64,000 bases of DNA from assembly GCA_965116625.1 (NCBI GenBank), contig OZ220717.1:2728001-2792000 (forward strand), given 5' to 3'. The notes under the pieces are model-generated. The model saw nothing but the letters and a program-made list of their open reading frames with translations, made no database searches and was not told the DNA's origin. Both the position numbers and the translations under genes were made by a program. Below, one piece after another: positions 36,409-45,057 of this stretch (its first letter is position 1; each line of letters begins with the position of its first letter). Source of the stretch: VXNE01 sp965116625 (lineage in GTDB: Bacteria; Pseudomonadota; Gammaproteobacteria; Pseudomonadales; Azotimanducaceae).

Positions 36409-37054
36409 GGGGGCGCGCATCCGCGAGCCCGTCCGGGCCGAGCGCTGGCGGGGCCGCGTGCGGTCCGTGGCCGGCTGTCTCGCCGTGTCGGCGGTCGCCT
36501 CGGTCGCGGTCGAGTGGATCGGCATGACGTTCTGGTGGCCGGAGGCCGGGGCGGAGCACGCCGCCGCCGTGCTGCGGCGCGAGGCGGGCTACCTGAACGC
36601 GGACTTCCGCCCGTCGGCCGGGCGCATCCTGCACGCCGCCGAGCGCGGCTACCACTACGCGTTCGAGTGGACTAGGCTCGCCGCCGCGCTGCGCTGGCTG
36701 GGCGGGACCGTGCGGCTCGACGAATACGTGCGCGCGGCGCTGGCGACGGTGCAGGTGCTGCTGGTGCGCATGGTGCTGCTCGCGTTTTCGGCGCCGGCGT
36801 TCGCGCTGTTCGGCCTCGTCGGCCTGACCGGCGGCCTGACCCTGCGCGACATACGGCGCTGGTCGGCGGGCCGCGAGTTCGGCGGTCTCTACCACGCCGC
36901 CAAGCGCGGCGCGCCGCGCGTGCTGGCCGCGGCGGCGGTGGTCTATCTGGCGATCCCCGTCTCGGTGCACCCGAGCGCGGTGATCGTCCCTGGCGCGGCC
37001 CTGTTCGGCGCCTCGGCGCTGGTCGTGGCCGCGTCCTTCAAGAAGTACCTGTAG
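36401..37054 (+). CDS. TIGR03747-like ICE membrane protein
   Basis: 217 residues. Starts inside the traD end. About four to five transmembrane segments, including VAGCLAVSAVASVAVEWIGM, VRMVLLAFSAPAFALFGLVG and VLAAAAVVYLAIPV. The order traD then this protein is the standard GI-type ICE layout (PFL_4697 family). Presumed inner-membrane component or accessory of the mating apparatus. Confidence 0.82.
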   Translation: MAEGARIREPVRAERWRGRVRSVAGCLAVSAVASVAVEWIGMTFWWPEAGAEHAAAVLRREAGYLNADFRPSAGRILHAAERGYHYAFEWTRLAAALRWLGGTVRLDEYVRAALATVQVLLVRMVLLAFSAPAFALFGLVGLTGGLTLRDIRRWSAGREFGGLYHAAKRGAPRVLAAAAVVYLAIPVSVHPSAVIVPGAALFGASALVVAASFKKYL

Positions 37055-37065
37055 GAGGGGGACGC

Positions 37066-37308
37066 ATGGATCCGGACCAGCAGGCGGCGTTCCGCGGCGC
37101 GAATCCGGGATCGCCGGTGACGGAGGCTGACCTGCTGCTGCTGTGCGCCGGTCTGGTGTGCGCGCTGATGGTGGCGTGGTGCGCCTGGGTGGTGTTCCAC
37201 GCCTACAAGAACTGGAGCGCGGGCGGCTCGCCGCCCGGCGAGGCGGGGGGCCACGTGCTCCGCGCGGTGTTCCTGACGGTCGTCGTGCTGGCGGTCGTCA
37301 CCTGGTGA
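37066..37308 (+). CDS. TIGR03758-like small ICE membrane protein (DUF3262)
   Basis: 80 residues with two transmembrane segments (LLLLCAGLVCALMVAWCAWVV and AVFLTVVVLAVVTW) joined by a short charged loop (HAYKNWSAGG). GGAGGGGG lies just before ATG 37066. In related ICEs a RAQPRD protein gene usually stands before it; here that gene is absent. Role in the channel or pilus base unknown. Confidence 0.8.
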   Translation: MDPDQQAAFRGANPGSPVTEADLLLLCAGLVCALMVAWCAWVVFHAYKNWSAGGSPPGEAGGHVLRAVFLTVVVLAVVTW

Positions 37309-37329
37309 AAGAAACGAACGGAGTCTCAA

Positions 37330-37689
37330 GTGATTAGGAATCGGATTCGGAATGGGTGGCGGAACCTCGTCGCGGCGTGCGCGGCGGCGGTGGCCGCCGG
37401 GGCGAGCGCGGGCCTGCCCGAGGTGGCGGACCCGTCGACGGGGGCTGTCGACGAGGGCGACTTCATCGGCATGCTGCAGGCCTACGGGCTGGACATCGTG
37501 GTGCTGGGCGGCCTCGGCCTCTCGGCGATCGCGCTGCTGGTGGTCGCCAAGAACGTCATCGCCAAGTACTCGATGGTGGCCGACGGCCGCGCCACCTGGG
37601 GCGAGGTCGGCATGCACGGCGCGGTCGGCGTGGTGCTGTTGGTGATCGTCATCTTCCTCGCCACGCAGTCGGCGACGGTGCTGACCTGA
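37330..37689 (+). CDS. TIGR03745-like ICE membrane protein (DUF2976), pilin-like
   Basis: 119 residues from GTG 37330. An N-terminal signal sequence (NLVAACAAAVAAGASAG) and two further hydrophobic segments (IVVLGGLGLSAIALLVVAKNVI, GVVLLVIVIFLATQSA) give the size and topology of VirB2/TraA-type pilins. Standard position in the operon. Its stop overlaps the next start by one base (TGATG). Confidence 0.82.
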   Translation: MIRNRIRNGWRNLVAACAAAVAAGASAGLPEVADPSTGAVDEGDFIGMLQAYGLDIVVLGGLGLSAIALLVVAKNVIAKYSMVADGRATWGEVGMHGAVGVVLLVIVIFLATQSATVLT

Positions 37690-38060
37690 TGGACGAGGAG
37701 ATCGGCTTCCTGCCGGACCGGCTGAATCGGCCGCCGCCGGTGTTTCTGGGGCTCTCGGACGTCGAGCTCCGCATGGCGGGGCTGGCGAACCTGGCGGTCT
37801 GGATCCCGGCCTGCGCGGCGCTGGCCGCGCTCGCCGGGCAGGCGGTGCTCGGCATCGGCGCCGGGGCGCTCGCCGCCGGCGGCGGCATCTGGGTCACGGC
37901 CAGGATGCTCAGGCGCCTCAAGCGCGGCCGCCCGGAGGGCTACCACGCCGACGCGGTGGCCGCCTGGCTCGAGGACCGCGGCCTGAAGCCGAGGACGATG
38001 CTGCGCGAGAGCGCGGTGTGGGACATCCGCGCCCGGCGGTCGAGAGGAAGAGAACATTGA
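37689..38060 (+). CDS. TIGR03750-like conjugal transfer protein (DUF3487)
   Basis: 123 residues. Cytoplasmic N-terminus (DRLNRPPPVFLGLSDVELR), a hydrophobic hairpin (LAVWIPACAALAALAGQAVLGIGAGALAAGG) and a basic tail (RMLRRLKRGRPEGY). This looks like TraL/VirB3-type proteins that dock the secretion ATPase. Overlaps its neighbours at both ends. Confidence 0.8.
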   Translation: MDEEIGFLPDRLNRPPPVFLGLSDVELRMAGLANLAVWIPACAALAALAGQAVLGIGAGALAAGGGIWVTARMLRRLKRGRPEGYHADAVAAWLEDRGLKPRTMLRESAVWDIRARRSRGREH

Positions 38061-38689
38061 GCCGCTATCGCAACGTGCTGGCCGGTCAGCGGGAGGCGAT
38101 CCGCGCGCTCTGGGGCGCCGTCGGCGTGGCGCTCGTGTGCGCGCTGATTCTCGGCATCGGCTGGATGACCGCGCCAAGCTCCTTGCGCATCCACATCCCG
38201 CCGGACTTGACGGCGGGCGCGACGGTGCGGCCGGACGCGCCGGCGCCGCCGCACATATACACGTTCGCGCTCTACATCTGGCAGCAGCTCTACCGCTGGC
38301 CGAGCGACGGCGCGCGCGAGTACCGCGGCAAGCTCGACGGCCTGGCGCCGTTCCTCACCCCGGCGTGCCGCCAGGACCGCCTCGACGACTTCGCCGAGCG
38401 CAACGCCCGGCGCGAGCTGGCCGGCCGCCAGCGCGCGGTGTGGGAGATCCCGGGCCGCGGGTACGCGGTCGAGCGGGTGTACGACGAGGGCGGCGGCAGC
38501 TGGGTGGTCTCGCTGGATCTCATGATCGAGGAGACGGTGCTCGGCGAGCGCGTGAAGAGCCGGGCTGTGGCCTACGCGGTGCGGGTCGTGCGCTACGACG
38601 TCGACCGCGAACTGAATCCCTGGGGACTGGCGCTCGACTGTCTGGCCGGCGTTCCCCGCGCGATCGAGCTCGAGGAGGCGGTGCGGTGA
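38057..38689 (+). CDS. TIGR03746-like conjugal transfer protein (DUF2895, TraE/VirB8-like place)
   Basis: 210 residues from TTG 38057, overlapping the previous stop (TTGA). A single N-terminal membrane anchor (LWGAVGVALVCALILGIGWM) and a periplasmic domain (YIWQQLYRWPSDGAREYRGK, PFLTPACRQDRLDDF). The single anchor plus alpha/beta periplasmic domain is the TraE/VirB8 architecture of the inner-membrane scaffold. Confidence 0.82.
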   Translation: MSRYRNVLAGQREAIRALWGAVGVALVCALILGIGWMTAPSSLRIHIPPDLTAGATVRPDAPAPPHIYTFALYIWQQLYRWPSDGAREYRGKLDGLAPFLTPACRQDRLDDFAERNARRELAGRQRAVWEIPGRGYAVERVYDEGGGSWVVSLDLMIEETVLGERVKSRAVAYAVRVVRYDVDRELNPWGLALDCLAGVPRAIELEEAVR

Positions 38690-39492
38690 AGAAGATCATG
38701 CTTGGACTGTTGCTGCTGTGGCCATCGGTCGCAGCGGCGGAGAAGGTGGAGTGGGACCGCACGCCGATCGCGCTGACGCTCGCCGTCGGGGTCGAGCGGC
38801 AGGTGCGCTTCGAGGGCCCGGCGACGGTCGGCGTGCCGGCGGATCTCGTCGCCACCGGGGCGCTGCGCGCCGAGTTCGCGAACGACACCGCCTACTGGCT
38901 GGCGACGGAGCCGTTCGGGGCGCGCCGCTTCAAGGTGCGGCTGGAGCGAACCGGGGAATTCGTGCTGTTCGACGTGCGCGCGGTGGCCGCGGGCGGCGGC
39001 GTCGCGGAGCCGCTCGAGGTGGCCGTCGCGAGGCCGGAGCAGGGCGGGGCGGCGACTCCTGACGCGGGCGCGGAGGATCCGCGCGGCGCGCTGGTCCAAC
39101 TCGTGCGCTTCGCCGCGCGGCGGGACCTGGCTCCTCCCCGGCTGGCCGCGATCCCTACCGGGATCGTCGCCGTCGAGACCGCCGCGGTGGATGTCACGGC
39201 GCTCTACCGTCACCCGGATCGGGATCGGATGCGTCTCGCGGTGCTCGGCCAGTGGTCGCGCGGCGGCCTGTTCGTGACGACGGTGGAGGCGACAAACGTC
39301 TGGGCGGAGGTTCTGGAACTGGACGTGCGGCTGTTGAGGCACGCGGACGGCGCCCGTAGCGGCGTCGCCGAAGGAATGTTGGCGGTGGCCTGGACGCGCT
39401 CGACCCTCGCGCCGGCGGGAGAGCCCGGGTTCACGGTCCGGCTCTACGTCGTGACCCGCGAGCCATTCGACTTGGCGGCGGGCGTCCGATGA
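38686..39492 (+). CDS. TIGR03749-like ICE protein (DUF3438, TraK/VirB9-like place)
   Basis: 268 residues from GTG 38686, overlapping the previous stop. Signal peptide KKIMLGLLLLWPSVAAAEK. The rest is predominantly beta-strand (PIALTLAVGVERQVRFEGPA), as in the TraK/VirB9 outer-membrane core proteins. Standard position between TIGR03746 and TIGR03752. Confidence 0.82.
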   Translation: MKKIMLGLLLLWPSVAAAEKVEWDRTPIALTLAVGVERQVRFEGPATVGVPADLVATGALRAEFANDTAYWLATEPFGARRFKVRLERTGEFVLFDVRAVAAGGGVAEPLEVAVARPEQGGAATPDAGAEDPRGALVQLVRFAARRDLAPPRLAAIPTGIVAVETAAVDVTALYRHPDRDRMRLAVLGQWSRGGLFVTTVEATNVWAEVLELDVRLLRHADGARSGVAEGMLAVAWTRSTLAPAGEPGFTVRLYVVTREPFDLAAGVR

Positions 39493-40844
39493 ATGCGAAC
39501 CTGCTGGTGAAGGGAGCCGCGGCGGTGGTGCTCCTTGTCGTCGTGATGGTGGTCGTCGTGCGCTGCTCGCGCGATGACGCGGCGTCGGTGGCGACGGCGC
39601 CGGTGGTCGGCGGCGAGGCGCTTTCGCCGGAGACGGCCGCCGCCCTCGGCATCGAGGGGGACACGCCCGACGACACGGTCCGAACTCTGATCGCCAACGT
39701 GCGCGAGACGAACGACAGGCTGGCGCGGCTGGAGGACGCCAACCGGTCGCTGCGCGACGAGAACGCGCGCCTTCGGGACATGCGCTCGAGCGTGGTCGCC
39801 GAGGTGACGCGCGACCTGGGCGACGAGGCGGCGCGGCTGCGCGAGGAGAACCGGGACGTCGTGGCGGACGCGCGCGAGGAGGTCTCGGGGCTCAAGGCGG
39901 AGATCGAACGCCTGCTGCGCTCGACGCCGGTCGGCGGCGCGGCGCGCCGGGACGGGCCGCGGGAAACCGGGACCGTGTGGCTGGCGCCGATGGAGGCCGC
40001 GCCGGAGGGCTCCGGGCTCCTGCCGTGGGGCGAAGGGCCGACCGGGGCGATCCCGCTGAGGAAGGAGGACGAACGCGCCGAGGCGCAGCCAGTGCGGCCC
40101 GTGTACACGATCCCGAAGAACGCGACCCTGGTCGGCGCGCGCGCGTTCACTGCGCTGATCGGCCGCGTGCCGGTCGGCGAGGAGGCGCGGGTCACGGACC
40201 CGTACTTCTTCAAGCTGCTGATCGGCCGCGACAACCTGGCCGCCAACGGCCACGAGATCCCGGAGCTCGCCTACGCGGTGGCGTCGGGCGAGGCGATCGG
40301 GGACTGGACGCTCGGCTGCGTGTCGGGGGACGTGACGTCGATGACGTTCGTGTTCGCGGACGGCCGGATCGTGACCGTGCCGGGGGCGCGCGACGTGTCC
40401 GAGGGCGGCGCCGGCACGCGCGCGGTGCGCCTGGGCGGTCTTTCCGACGACTACGGCAATCCGTGCGTCGCCGGCGAGCGCGTCGCCAACGCCGCCTCCT
40501 ACCTCGGCCAGAGCGCCGCGGCGCTGACGCTCGGCGCGGCGGCGGAGGGACTGGCGGCGGCGCAGACGCGGACCTACGCCGGGGGACTTGCCGGCGCGGA
40601 GACGGTGGTGGACGGCGATATCCGCCGGTTCGCGGCCGGCCGGGGCCTGTCCGGGGCGGCGCAGGAGGTCGCGCGCTGGCTGCGCGAGCGGCAGGCGCAG
40701 GAGTACGACGCCGTGTACGTGGCGCCGGGCGCGCGCGTCGCCGTGCATGTCGACGAGGAGCTGCGCATCGACTACGACCCGGCGGGCCGGCTGGTCCGCC
40801 ACGAGGAAGCCCTCATGGGCGGGAGGCATCGTGCACTGGATTAG
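39489..40844 (+). CDS. TIGR03752-like ICE protein (TraB/VirB10-like)
   Basis: 451 residues. One N-terminal membrane segment (GAAAVVLLVVVMVVVVRC), a coiled coil of about 80 residues (ETNDRLARLEDANRSLRDEN, DEAARLREENRDVVADAREE), then a beta-barrel-like domain with IPKNATLVGARAFTALIGRVP. That is the TraB/VirB10 plan linking inner and outer membranes. Overlaps the next gene by 14 nt. Confidence 0.83.
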   Translation: MNANLLVKGAAAVVLLVVVMVVVVRCSRDDAASVATAPVVGGEALSPETAAALGIEGDTPDDTVRTLIANVRETNDRLARLEDANRSLRDENARLRDMRSSVVAEVTRDLGDEAARLREENRDVVADAREEVSGLKAEIERLLRSTPVGGAARRDGPRETGTVWLAPMEAAPEGSGLLPWGEGPTGAIPLRKEDERAEAQPVRPVYTIPKNATLVGARAFTALIGRVPVGEEARVTDPYFFKLLIGRDNLAANGHEIPELAYAVASGEAIGDWTLGCVSGDVTSMTFVFADGRIVTVPGARDVSEGGAGTRAVRLGGLSDDYGNPCVAGERVANAASYLGQSAAALTLGAAAEGLAAAQTRTYAGGLAGAETVVDGDIRRFAAGRGLSGAAQEVARWLRERQAQEYDAVYVAPGARVAVHVDEELRIDYDPAGRLVRHEEALMGGRHRALD

Positions 40845-41310
40845 AACAATGGCGTGGATCGCGTTGGCGGCCTCACTGGCCGGCTGCGCGTCGAAGCCGG
40901 CGACGGCGCTGCGGGAAGGGCTGCGGATGGTGGACCTGTACCGCGGCTCGGCGGCGAGGCAGGAGAGCGGGGCGCCGGACGCGTCCGGCGCGGAATCGCG
41001 GCAGGCGACGTGCCGCTGGTGGGTATTCCGCTGGCCGTGCGACGCGCCGGAACCGGTTCGGGAGACGCCGGAGAGGACGAAGGGCGAGCGGTCGTACACG
41101 CGCACGGCGGCGAACGAACTCGAGCTGTTGTTCCCGCGCCTGTCGAACCCCGATATCTACATCCACGTCCTGCCGCACCTCGCGACCGAGTCCCGCGTCC
41201 CGGTGCCGGGCTACACGACGGCGGTGCCGCTCTACGACCGGGTCGAGTACGCGCTGCCGGGCGAGACGGCGGGTTCCGAGGACGGCGTCGCGCCGGAGAC
41301 CGCGCCGTGA
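40831..41310 (+). CDS. TIGR03751-like conjugal transfer lipoprotein (TraV/VirB7-like)
   Basis: 159 residues from GTG 40831 (GGGAGG four bases upstream); ATG 40849 is an alternative. Lipoprotein signal TMAWIALAASLAGC ends in the lipobox LAGC. The C-terminus (LFPRLSNPDIYIHVLPHLA, VPVPGYTTAVPLYDRVEYA) matches the family. Acts in the outer-membrane ring of the secretion system. Confidence 0.83.
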   Translation: MHWIRTMAWIALAASLAGCASKPATALREGLRMVDLYRGSAARQESGAPDASGAESRQATCRWWVFRWPCDAPEPVRETPERTKGERSYTRTAANELELLFPRLSNPDIYIHVLPHLATESRVPVPGYTTAVPLYDRVEYALPGETAGSEDGVAPETAP

Positions 41311-44108
41311 GCGCGAAGACGGCGTTCCTGGACGTGTTCGGCATCCGTCCGGCGAAGCGAACCGCGGCGGCGGAGCCGGGCGCGGCGAAGTCGAACGGCG
41401 AGGGCAAGGCGCCGACGCGCCGGGGCGTGCCGCCGGCGGAGGCGGCCTCCATGTACCGCGCGGCACGCTCGTTCGTCGATCACCTGCCATGGGCCGAGGC
41501 GCTCGACGACGGCACGGTCCTGCTCGAGGACGGCCGCAGCGTGGGCGCGGTCTGGGAGATCGAGCCGCGCGGCACGGAGGGCCGCGGCGGCGCTTGGCTC
41601 GCGGAGGTGAGGAACGGCCTGCACGACGTGCTGCAGGACAGCTTCGAGGAGCTCGACGCGTCGCCGTGGGTGGTGCAGACGTACACCTGGCGCGAGCCCG
41701 ACCTGACAGAGGCGGTCGAGGCATTCCGGGAGTATGTCGCCGAGGGCGCTCGGGACAGCGTCTTCTCGGATCGCTACGCGGCAATCCTGGCGGCGCACTA
41801 CCGGGGTGTCGCGAAGCCCGGCGGCCTGTTCGCCGACCGGCTCTCGCAGACCCGCTGGGCCGGCGCGCGCCAGCGCACGCTGGTGGTGCTGCACCGCTGG
41901 ACGCGGGAGACGCGCGGCGACGGCGCGGACGCCGCCCCCGGGGCGGCGGTGCTGGAGGCGGGCGGCAAGCTGATGGGCGCGCTGGAGGGTCTGGGCGTGC
42001 GGCAGCGGCGGCTGACCGGCGACGAGTTCCACGCCTGGCTCACGCGCTGGTTCAACGCCTGGACGGAATTGACGCCGGACAACCCGGCGGCGTTCGCGCG
42101 CGACTTCCTGGACGCGGAGATGCCCTACGGGGACGGCTTCGCCGAGTCCCTCTTCTACTCCCACCCGCGCTCGGACTTGGCGGAGGGCGCGTGGGTGTTC
42201 GACCGCACGGCGATGCGCGTCGTGACCGTCGAGGGGCTGCGCCGTCCGCCGGCGATCGGGCACGTGACCGGGGAGACGCGCCACGGGGACGCCGTCAACG
42301 CCGTGCTCGACCAGCTCCCCGAGGGCACGGTCTACGTGACGACTCTGGTGCCGGTGCCCCAGGACACGGTGGACGCGCACGTGGACCGGATCGCCTCGTC
42401 GGCGACCGGCGAGGCGGCGGACGCCATTCGCGCGCGCGCCGACTGCCGGGCGGCCAAGGAGATCATGGGCGAGCGCCACAAGCTATACCGGCTGGGAGTC
42501 GCCTTCTACCTGCGCGCGCCATCGATGGACGACCTGGCGCGGCGCACGGCCGAGGCGCGCACGGTGCTGCTGCGGCACGGATTCCGGGCGATCGCGCCGA
42601 AGGACGACGTGCGCGCGCTGGACAACTACCTGCTGCATCTGCCGATGGCCTACGACCCGGATGCCGACCGGCAGGCGGGCTGGCGCCAGACGCGCCTGGC
42701 CTGGGTGCAGCACGCGGCCAACGTCTGGCCCGTGTTCGGCCGCTCGACGGGAACCGGACACGCGGGCCTGTCGTTCTTCAACCGGGGCGGCGAGCCGCTC
42801 TGCTTCGATCCCCTGAACAAGCTCGACCGCCTGAAGAACGCGCACGGCCTGCTGGTCGGTCCGACCGGCGCGGGCAAGAGCGCGACGCTCGGGGGCATGC
42901 TGGCGCAGCTCATGGCCGTGCACCGGCCGCGGCTGTTCGTGATCGAGGCCGGCAACTCGTTCGGTCTGCTCGCCGACTGGTTCGAGTCGCTCGGGCTCAC
43001 CGTCAACCGCGTGGCGCTTAAGCCCGGCAGCGGCGTGTCGTTGCCGACGTTCGCCGACGCGGCGCTGCTGCCGGAGGCGGCCGAGGTGGCGCTCGACACC
43101 GAGACGCCGGAGGACGCGGAGCTGCCCGAGCTCGGCGATGTCGAGGACGACGACGAGGACGAGCCGCGCGACATCCTGGGCGAACTCGAGACGGTGGCGA
43201 CGCTGATGGTGACCGGCGGCGAGGCGAAGGAAGTCGAGCGGCTTCGGCGCGCCGACCGACGCGTGATCCGCGATGCCGTGATCGAGGCCGCCAAGAACGC
43301 GCGCGCGGAGGGGTCCGCGCCGCGCACTGAGCACGTGCGACGCGCGTTCCACCTGCTCGCCGAGACCCGCGAAGGTCTGCTGGACGAGGCGCGCCAGCGC
43401 CTGCGCGACATGGGCGACGCGATCGGCCTCTTCTGCGACGGCTTCGCCGGCGAGGTTTTCAACCGCGACGGCGACATCTGGCCGGAGACGGACGTGACGC
43501 TGGTCGACCTCGCGCACTTCGCCCGGGAGGGCTACGAGGCGCACCTCGCGATCGCGCTGATCTCGCTCCTGAACGTCGTCAACAATATCGCCGAGCGCGA
43601 CCAGCGCACGGGGCGCGAGATCGTGGTCGCCATCGACGAGGCGCACATCGTCACCACGCACCCGCTGGTCAGCCCGTACCTCGTCAAAATCGTCAAGATG
43701 TGGCGCAAGCTCGGCGCCTGGCTCTGGCTTGCGACCCAGAACCTCGAGGACTTTCCGGGGGCGGCCCGCAAATTGCTGAACATGATCGAGTGGTGGATCT
43801 GCCTGGTCATGCCGAAGGAGGAGGTCGGCGAGATGGGCCGCTTCCGCGACCTCTCCGAGGCGCAGCGGGAACTGCTGCTGTCGGCCACCAAGGCGCACCT
43901 GCAGTACACCGAGGGCGTCGTGCTGGCCGGGACGGTGGAGACGCTGTTCCGCTGCGTGCCGCCGTCCCTGGTGCTGGCGCTGGTGCAGACCGAGCGCCAC
44001 GAGAAGGCGCGGCGCGCCGAGATCATGGCCGAGCACGGCGTCACGGAGGTCGAGGCCGCGGCGCGGATCGCCGCCGAGATCGACGCCGCCCGGGGGATCG
44101 CGGTGTGA
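41307..44108 (+). CDS. traC: Conjugative transfer ATPase, TraC/VirB4 type (TIGR03744-like)
   Basis: 933 residues from GTG 41307, overlapping the previous stop. Walker A GPTGAGKS with Lys524, Walker B in EIVVAIDEAHIVTTH, and the arginine/Gln region LWLATQNLEDFPGAARKLLNM. Powers pilus assembly and substrate transfer at the inner membrane. An acidic insertion (LPELGDVEDDDEDEPRDILG) sits after the Walker A domain. Most conserved marker of the GI-type system in this window. Confidence 0.93.
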   Translation: MSAKTAFLDVFGIRPAKRTAAAEPGAAKSNGEGKAPTRRGVPPAEAASMYRAARSFVDHLPWAEALDDGTVLLEDGRSVGAVWEIEPRGTEGRGGAWLAEVRNGLHDVLQDSFEELDASPWVVQTYTWREPDLTEAVEAFREYVAEGARDSVFSDRYAAILAAHYRGVAKPGGLFADRLSQTRWAGARQRTLVVLHRWTRETRGDGADAAPGAAVLEAGGKLMGALEGLGVRQRRLTGDEFHAWLTRWFNAWTELTPDNPAAFARDFLDAEMPYGDGFAESLFYSHPRSDLAEGAWVFDRTAMRVVTVEGLRRPPAIGHVTGETRHGDAVNAVLDQLPEGTVYVTTLVPVPQDTVDAHVDRIASSATGEAADAIRARADCRAAKEIMGERHKLYRLGVAFYLRAPSMDDLARRTAEARTVLLRHGFRAIAPKDDVRALDNYLLHLPMAYDPDADRQAGWRQTRLAWVQHAANVWPVFGRSTGTGHAGLSFFNRGGEPLCFDPLNKLDRLKNAHGLLVGPTGAGKSATLGGMLAQLMAVHRPRLFVIEAGNSFGLLADWFESLGLTVNRVALKPGSGVSLPTFADAALLPEAAEVALDTETPEDAELPELGDVEDDDEDEPRDILGELETVATLMVTGGEAKEVERLRRADRRVIRDAVIEAAKNARAEGSAPRTEHVRRAFHLLAETREGLLDEARQRLRDMGDAIGLFCDGFAGEVFNRDGDIWPETDVTLVDLAHFAREGYEAHLAIALISLLNVVNNIAERDQRTGREIVVAIDEAHIVTTHPLVSPYLVKIVKMWRKLGAWLWLATQNLEDFPGAARKLLNMIEWWICLVMPKEEVGEMGRFRDLSEAQRELLLSATKAHLQYTEGVVLAGTVETLFRCVPPSLVLALVQTERHEKARRAEIMAEHGVTEVEAAARIAAEIDAARGIAV

Positions 44109-45043
44109 GCGCGCGGATGCTTTGGCTCGTCCTGGCCATGCTCTGGACGCAGGCCGCGTCTGCCGCGGAGACGATCAGCTCCGCCGACATCCTCGCGGCG
44201 TCCGCCGACACGGACTGCCTCGACTACCGGGTCGCCGGCGGCTGTCTGTGGCTGCGGTGCGCCGGCGTCCCGCCGTCGTGTTCGACCGTGACGAGCGTCA
44301 AGTATCGGCACTACATCCCCGACCTTGTGGTGACCGCGTACCCGGCGGCCGGCCAGGGGCCCTGGACCGAGATGCGGGCGCTCTCCGGGAACTCCGAGGG
44401 CGGCACTTACGCGAAGGGGTCCGGCGCCCGGGCGGCGACCGGGCTGCGGTTCAAGCTCGCCGAGGCGGTCGGTTCCCCCGGCATCGCCTGGATCGAGGGG
44501 CTGGACCTCGGGACCACCGTGTGCGAGCCGTCGGCGACGCCGCTCGTGCCGTACTACGTCAGCGCGCTCGATCCGCTGTGGCGGGCGCCGGAACTGCAGG
44601 CCCCGGCCACGCTCGCCAACCTGCCGCGCGCCGTGCGCGAGCCGGGTCCGCTCGGCTCGCTCTGGGGCGAGGTCTATCCGCGCACCGGATTCGTGCAGCA
44701 GGGCCACGACTACAAGGCGGCGGCGGTGGCGGCGCAGCGCGTCGCCGATATCGTGACGCGCGCGGGCCAGCCGCACGTCTACCGCCACCCGGACGGCGGC
44801 GGCGGGACCGGCGAATGGCCGCCCGGCGCGGTGGTCGAGGGCGACTCCGGCACCCACAAGTGGCAACTCCTGGCCCCGCGCACGGGCTCCTGCTCGGTGT
44901 TCGCGGCGTCCGCCGCGCCGCCCGTCGGCGTCGTCGACCCGCTCGGCGCGAGCGTGTCCGAGAGCGGCGGCTACGCGTGGAACCTGTGGCGCCCGTACCA
45001 GTGCTGCGCGCGGCGCGGCCAGTGGTTCCTGGGGCATTTCTGA
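44105..45043 (+). CDS. traU: TIGR03756-like ICE protein (TraU-like), exported
   Basis: 312 residues from GTG 44105, overlapping the previous stop. Signal peptide MLWLVLAMLWTQAASAA. Many cysteines (DTDCLDYRVAGGCLWLRCAGVPPSCS, NLWRPYQCCARRGQW) indicate periplasmic disulfides, as in TraU, which works in F-type pilus retraction and mating-pair stabilisation. Confidence 0.85.
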   Translation: MSARMLWLVLAMLWTQAASAAETISSADILAASADTDCLDYRVAGGCLWLRCAGVPPSCSTVTSVKYRHYIPDLVVTAYPAAGQGPWTEMRALSGNSEGGTYAKGSGARAATGLRFKLAEAVGSPGIAWIEGLDLGTTVCEPSATPLVPYYVSALDPLWRAPELQAPATLANLPRAVREPGPLGSLWGEVYPRTGFVQQGHDYKAAAVAAQRVADIVTRAGQPHVYRHPDGGGGTGEWPPGAVVEGDSGTHKWQLLAPRTGSCSVFAASAAPPVGVVDPLGASVSESGGYAWNLWRPYQCCARRGQWFLGHF

Positions 45044-45057
45044 GGGGAAGAGGAAGG

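Noticed and set aside
34750..36525. Long minus-strand frame opposite traD
   Set aside because: Arg/His/Val-rich shadow of a recognised ATPase gene.
39977..43021. Long plus-strand frame across three conjugation genes
   Set aside because: Arg- and Gly-rich low-complexity translation, overlapping three well-supported genes in other frames.
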